A stretch of 64,000 nt of DNA from G963701675 sp963701675. Lineage in GTDB: Bacteria > Planctomycetota > Planctomycetia > Gemmatales > Gemmataceae. Below are positions 63,222 to 64,000 of the stretch, piece after piece (the first letter of the stretch is position 1; each line of letters begins with the position of its first letter). The translations under genes and the position numbers were made by a program. Under the pieces are notes generated by a model. That model was not told the DNA's origin. It worked only from the letters and a program-made list of their open reading frames with translations, and searched no databases. The stretch is taken from assembly GCA_963701675.1 (NCBI GenBank), contig OY969623.1, positions 7,812,001-7,876,000 of the forward strand, read 5' to 3'.

Positions 63222-64000
63222 GCGACACTTTTCATGACATCGACTCCGTCGAGAAGCTCGCGGATGAATTCGCCGAGCGCTACCGTCGCGGTGAACGGCC
63301 GGCCATAGCGGAATACGAACGCCAATACCCACACTTGGCGGAGCAGATTCGTGAACTTTTCCCAGCCCTCGCCTTTCTAGAGCAGAATAGGCCTGCAAAA
63401 GAAGTGCTTCCGGTCGACGCCAAGGGCACCATACCGACGCAGCTAGGCGAATACCGCATCGTTCGGGAAATCGGTCGCGGCGGTATGGGCGTGGTCTATG
63501 AAGCCGAACAGGGTTCGCTCGGCCGCCGGGTCGCACTGAAGATTCTGTCCACAAGCGCCTTGCTCGATCCTTCCCACGTCAAACGTTTCCGCCAAGAGGC
63601 GATGGCCGCGGCGCGGCTGCACCATACGAACATCGTGCCGGTGTTCGGCACCGGCGAGCAGGACGGCGTCCATTACTATGCCATGCAGTATATCGACGGC
63701 CGGGGCCTCGACGCCGTGCTGCGCGAGGTCAAACGACTGCGAGCCGGTACGCCGCAAGCGGTCGCAACGCTCCACCCAGACTCCGCGCCGACAGGCGTGC
63801 TGCCAAACAGTATTGTGACCGGTCAATTCGCGGCGGTGACTCCGTCGTACGAGCAAAAGGCTCCGGAAGTCTCCGGAAGTTCAGGCAACGGTGACACCGC
63901 GACGTCGATAACCTGTGCGGACGCGTCTTCAACCAGTTCGGGGGACTTGCGGGCGTATTTCAGCAGCGTGGCTCGAATCGGAGTGCAGGCCGCAGATGCA
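63218..64000 (+). CDS. Ser/Thr protein kinase, 3' end outside window
   Basis: ATG 63218 overlaps the sigma stop (ATGA); the frame is open to base 64000 (261 codons seen). The N-terminal ~75 residues (LADEFAERYRRGERPAIAEY ERQYPHLAEQIRELFP) are the helical lead of planctomycete kinases. The kinase domain begins LGEYRIVREIGRGGMGVVYE AEQG, with Lys in VALKILST, and RLHHTNIVPVFGTGEQDGVH YYAMQYIDG. An unusual ~100-residue Ser/Thr-rich insert (from about residue 175) follows before the HRD region, which is beyond the window. Together with the preceding sigma factor it forms the second sigma-kinase module. Confidence 0.92.
   Translation, partial: MSDTFHDIDSVEKLADEFAERYRRGERPAIAEYERQYPHLAEQIRELFPALAFLEQNRPAKEVLPVDAKGTIPTQLGEYRIVREIGRGGMGVVYEAEQGSLGRRVALKILSTSALLDPSHVKRFRQEAMAAARLHHTNIVPVFGTGEQDGVHYYAMQYIDGRGLDAVLREVKRLRAGTPQAVATLHPDSAPTGVLPNSIVTGQFAAVTPSYEQKAPEVSGSSGNGDTATSITCADASSTSSGDLRAYFSSVARIGVQAADA

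Overview
The window looks like a piece of a Planctomycetota chromosome, probably from a Gemmata- or Pirellula-like lineage (inference). It is GC-rich. Ten large predicted exported proteins start with the planctomycete-type N-terminal signature LE-x-LE-x-R-x-L/P-S. It also holds a DUF1559 pseudopilin-like protein, YkgJ cysteine-cluster proteins, a PQQ-like beta-propeller, a DUF1080 protein, and ECF sigma factors paired with Ser/Thr kinases. No single marker gene here fixes the genus.

Layout. 1-14 kb is an array of exported repeat proteins: four FG-GAP/VCBS proteins (one cut off by the window edge, one truncated), two paralogous parallel beta-helix proteins and two paralogous NGDFELG-type beta-sandwich proteins. 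They are separated by 145-256 bp nested palindromic elements and a MazF/RHH toxin-antitoxin pair. 14-22.4 kb holds a frameshifted YtcJ-type amidohydrolase, a DUF1559 protein, an aldehyde dehydrogenase, a TPR protein and a yifB-ribH-redoxin operon. The redoxin has an in-frame UGA at the first position of its UxxC motif, followed by a bSECIS-like hairpin, and is therefore a probable membrane-anchored selenoprotein. 22.6-28.2 kb holds small secreted, LamG and FG-GAP proteins and a second toxin-antitoxin pair (DUF104/PIN) lying between remnants of beta-helix gene ends. 28.8-36.2 kb holds a helical lipoprotein, an MBL hydrolase, groES-groEL, a protein built of nine ~72-residue repeats, a BON lipoprotein and serine acetyltransferase. 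36.3-50.9 kb holds an MMPL/RND transporter, a membrane-LamG protein, a YhaM-like OB-HD protein, clpX, small membrane proteins, a YbaK-response-regulator fusion, an HD protein, two YkgJ proteins, a PQQ propeller, an M24 peptidase and a DUF1080 protein. 51.1 kb has tRNA-Ser(GGA). 51.3-58.7 kb has two giant exoproteins. 58.9-64 kb has two divergent ECF sigma-Ser/Thr kinase modules.

A general caution: at least ten single- or two-base frame breaks interrupt otherwise well conserved proteins, including clpX, yifB, an HD protein and an amidohydrolase. Most lie in short G or C runs. That pattern suits sequence error better than gene decay, so the frameshifted genes are described as whole genes with the break position given. 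The UGA in the redoxin differs: the frame is the same on both sides of it.
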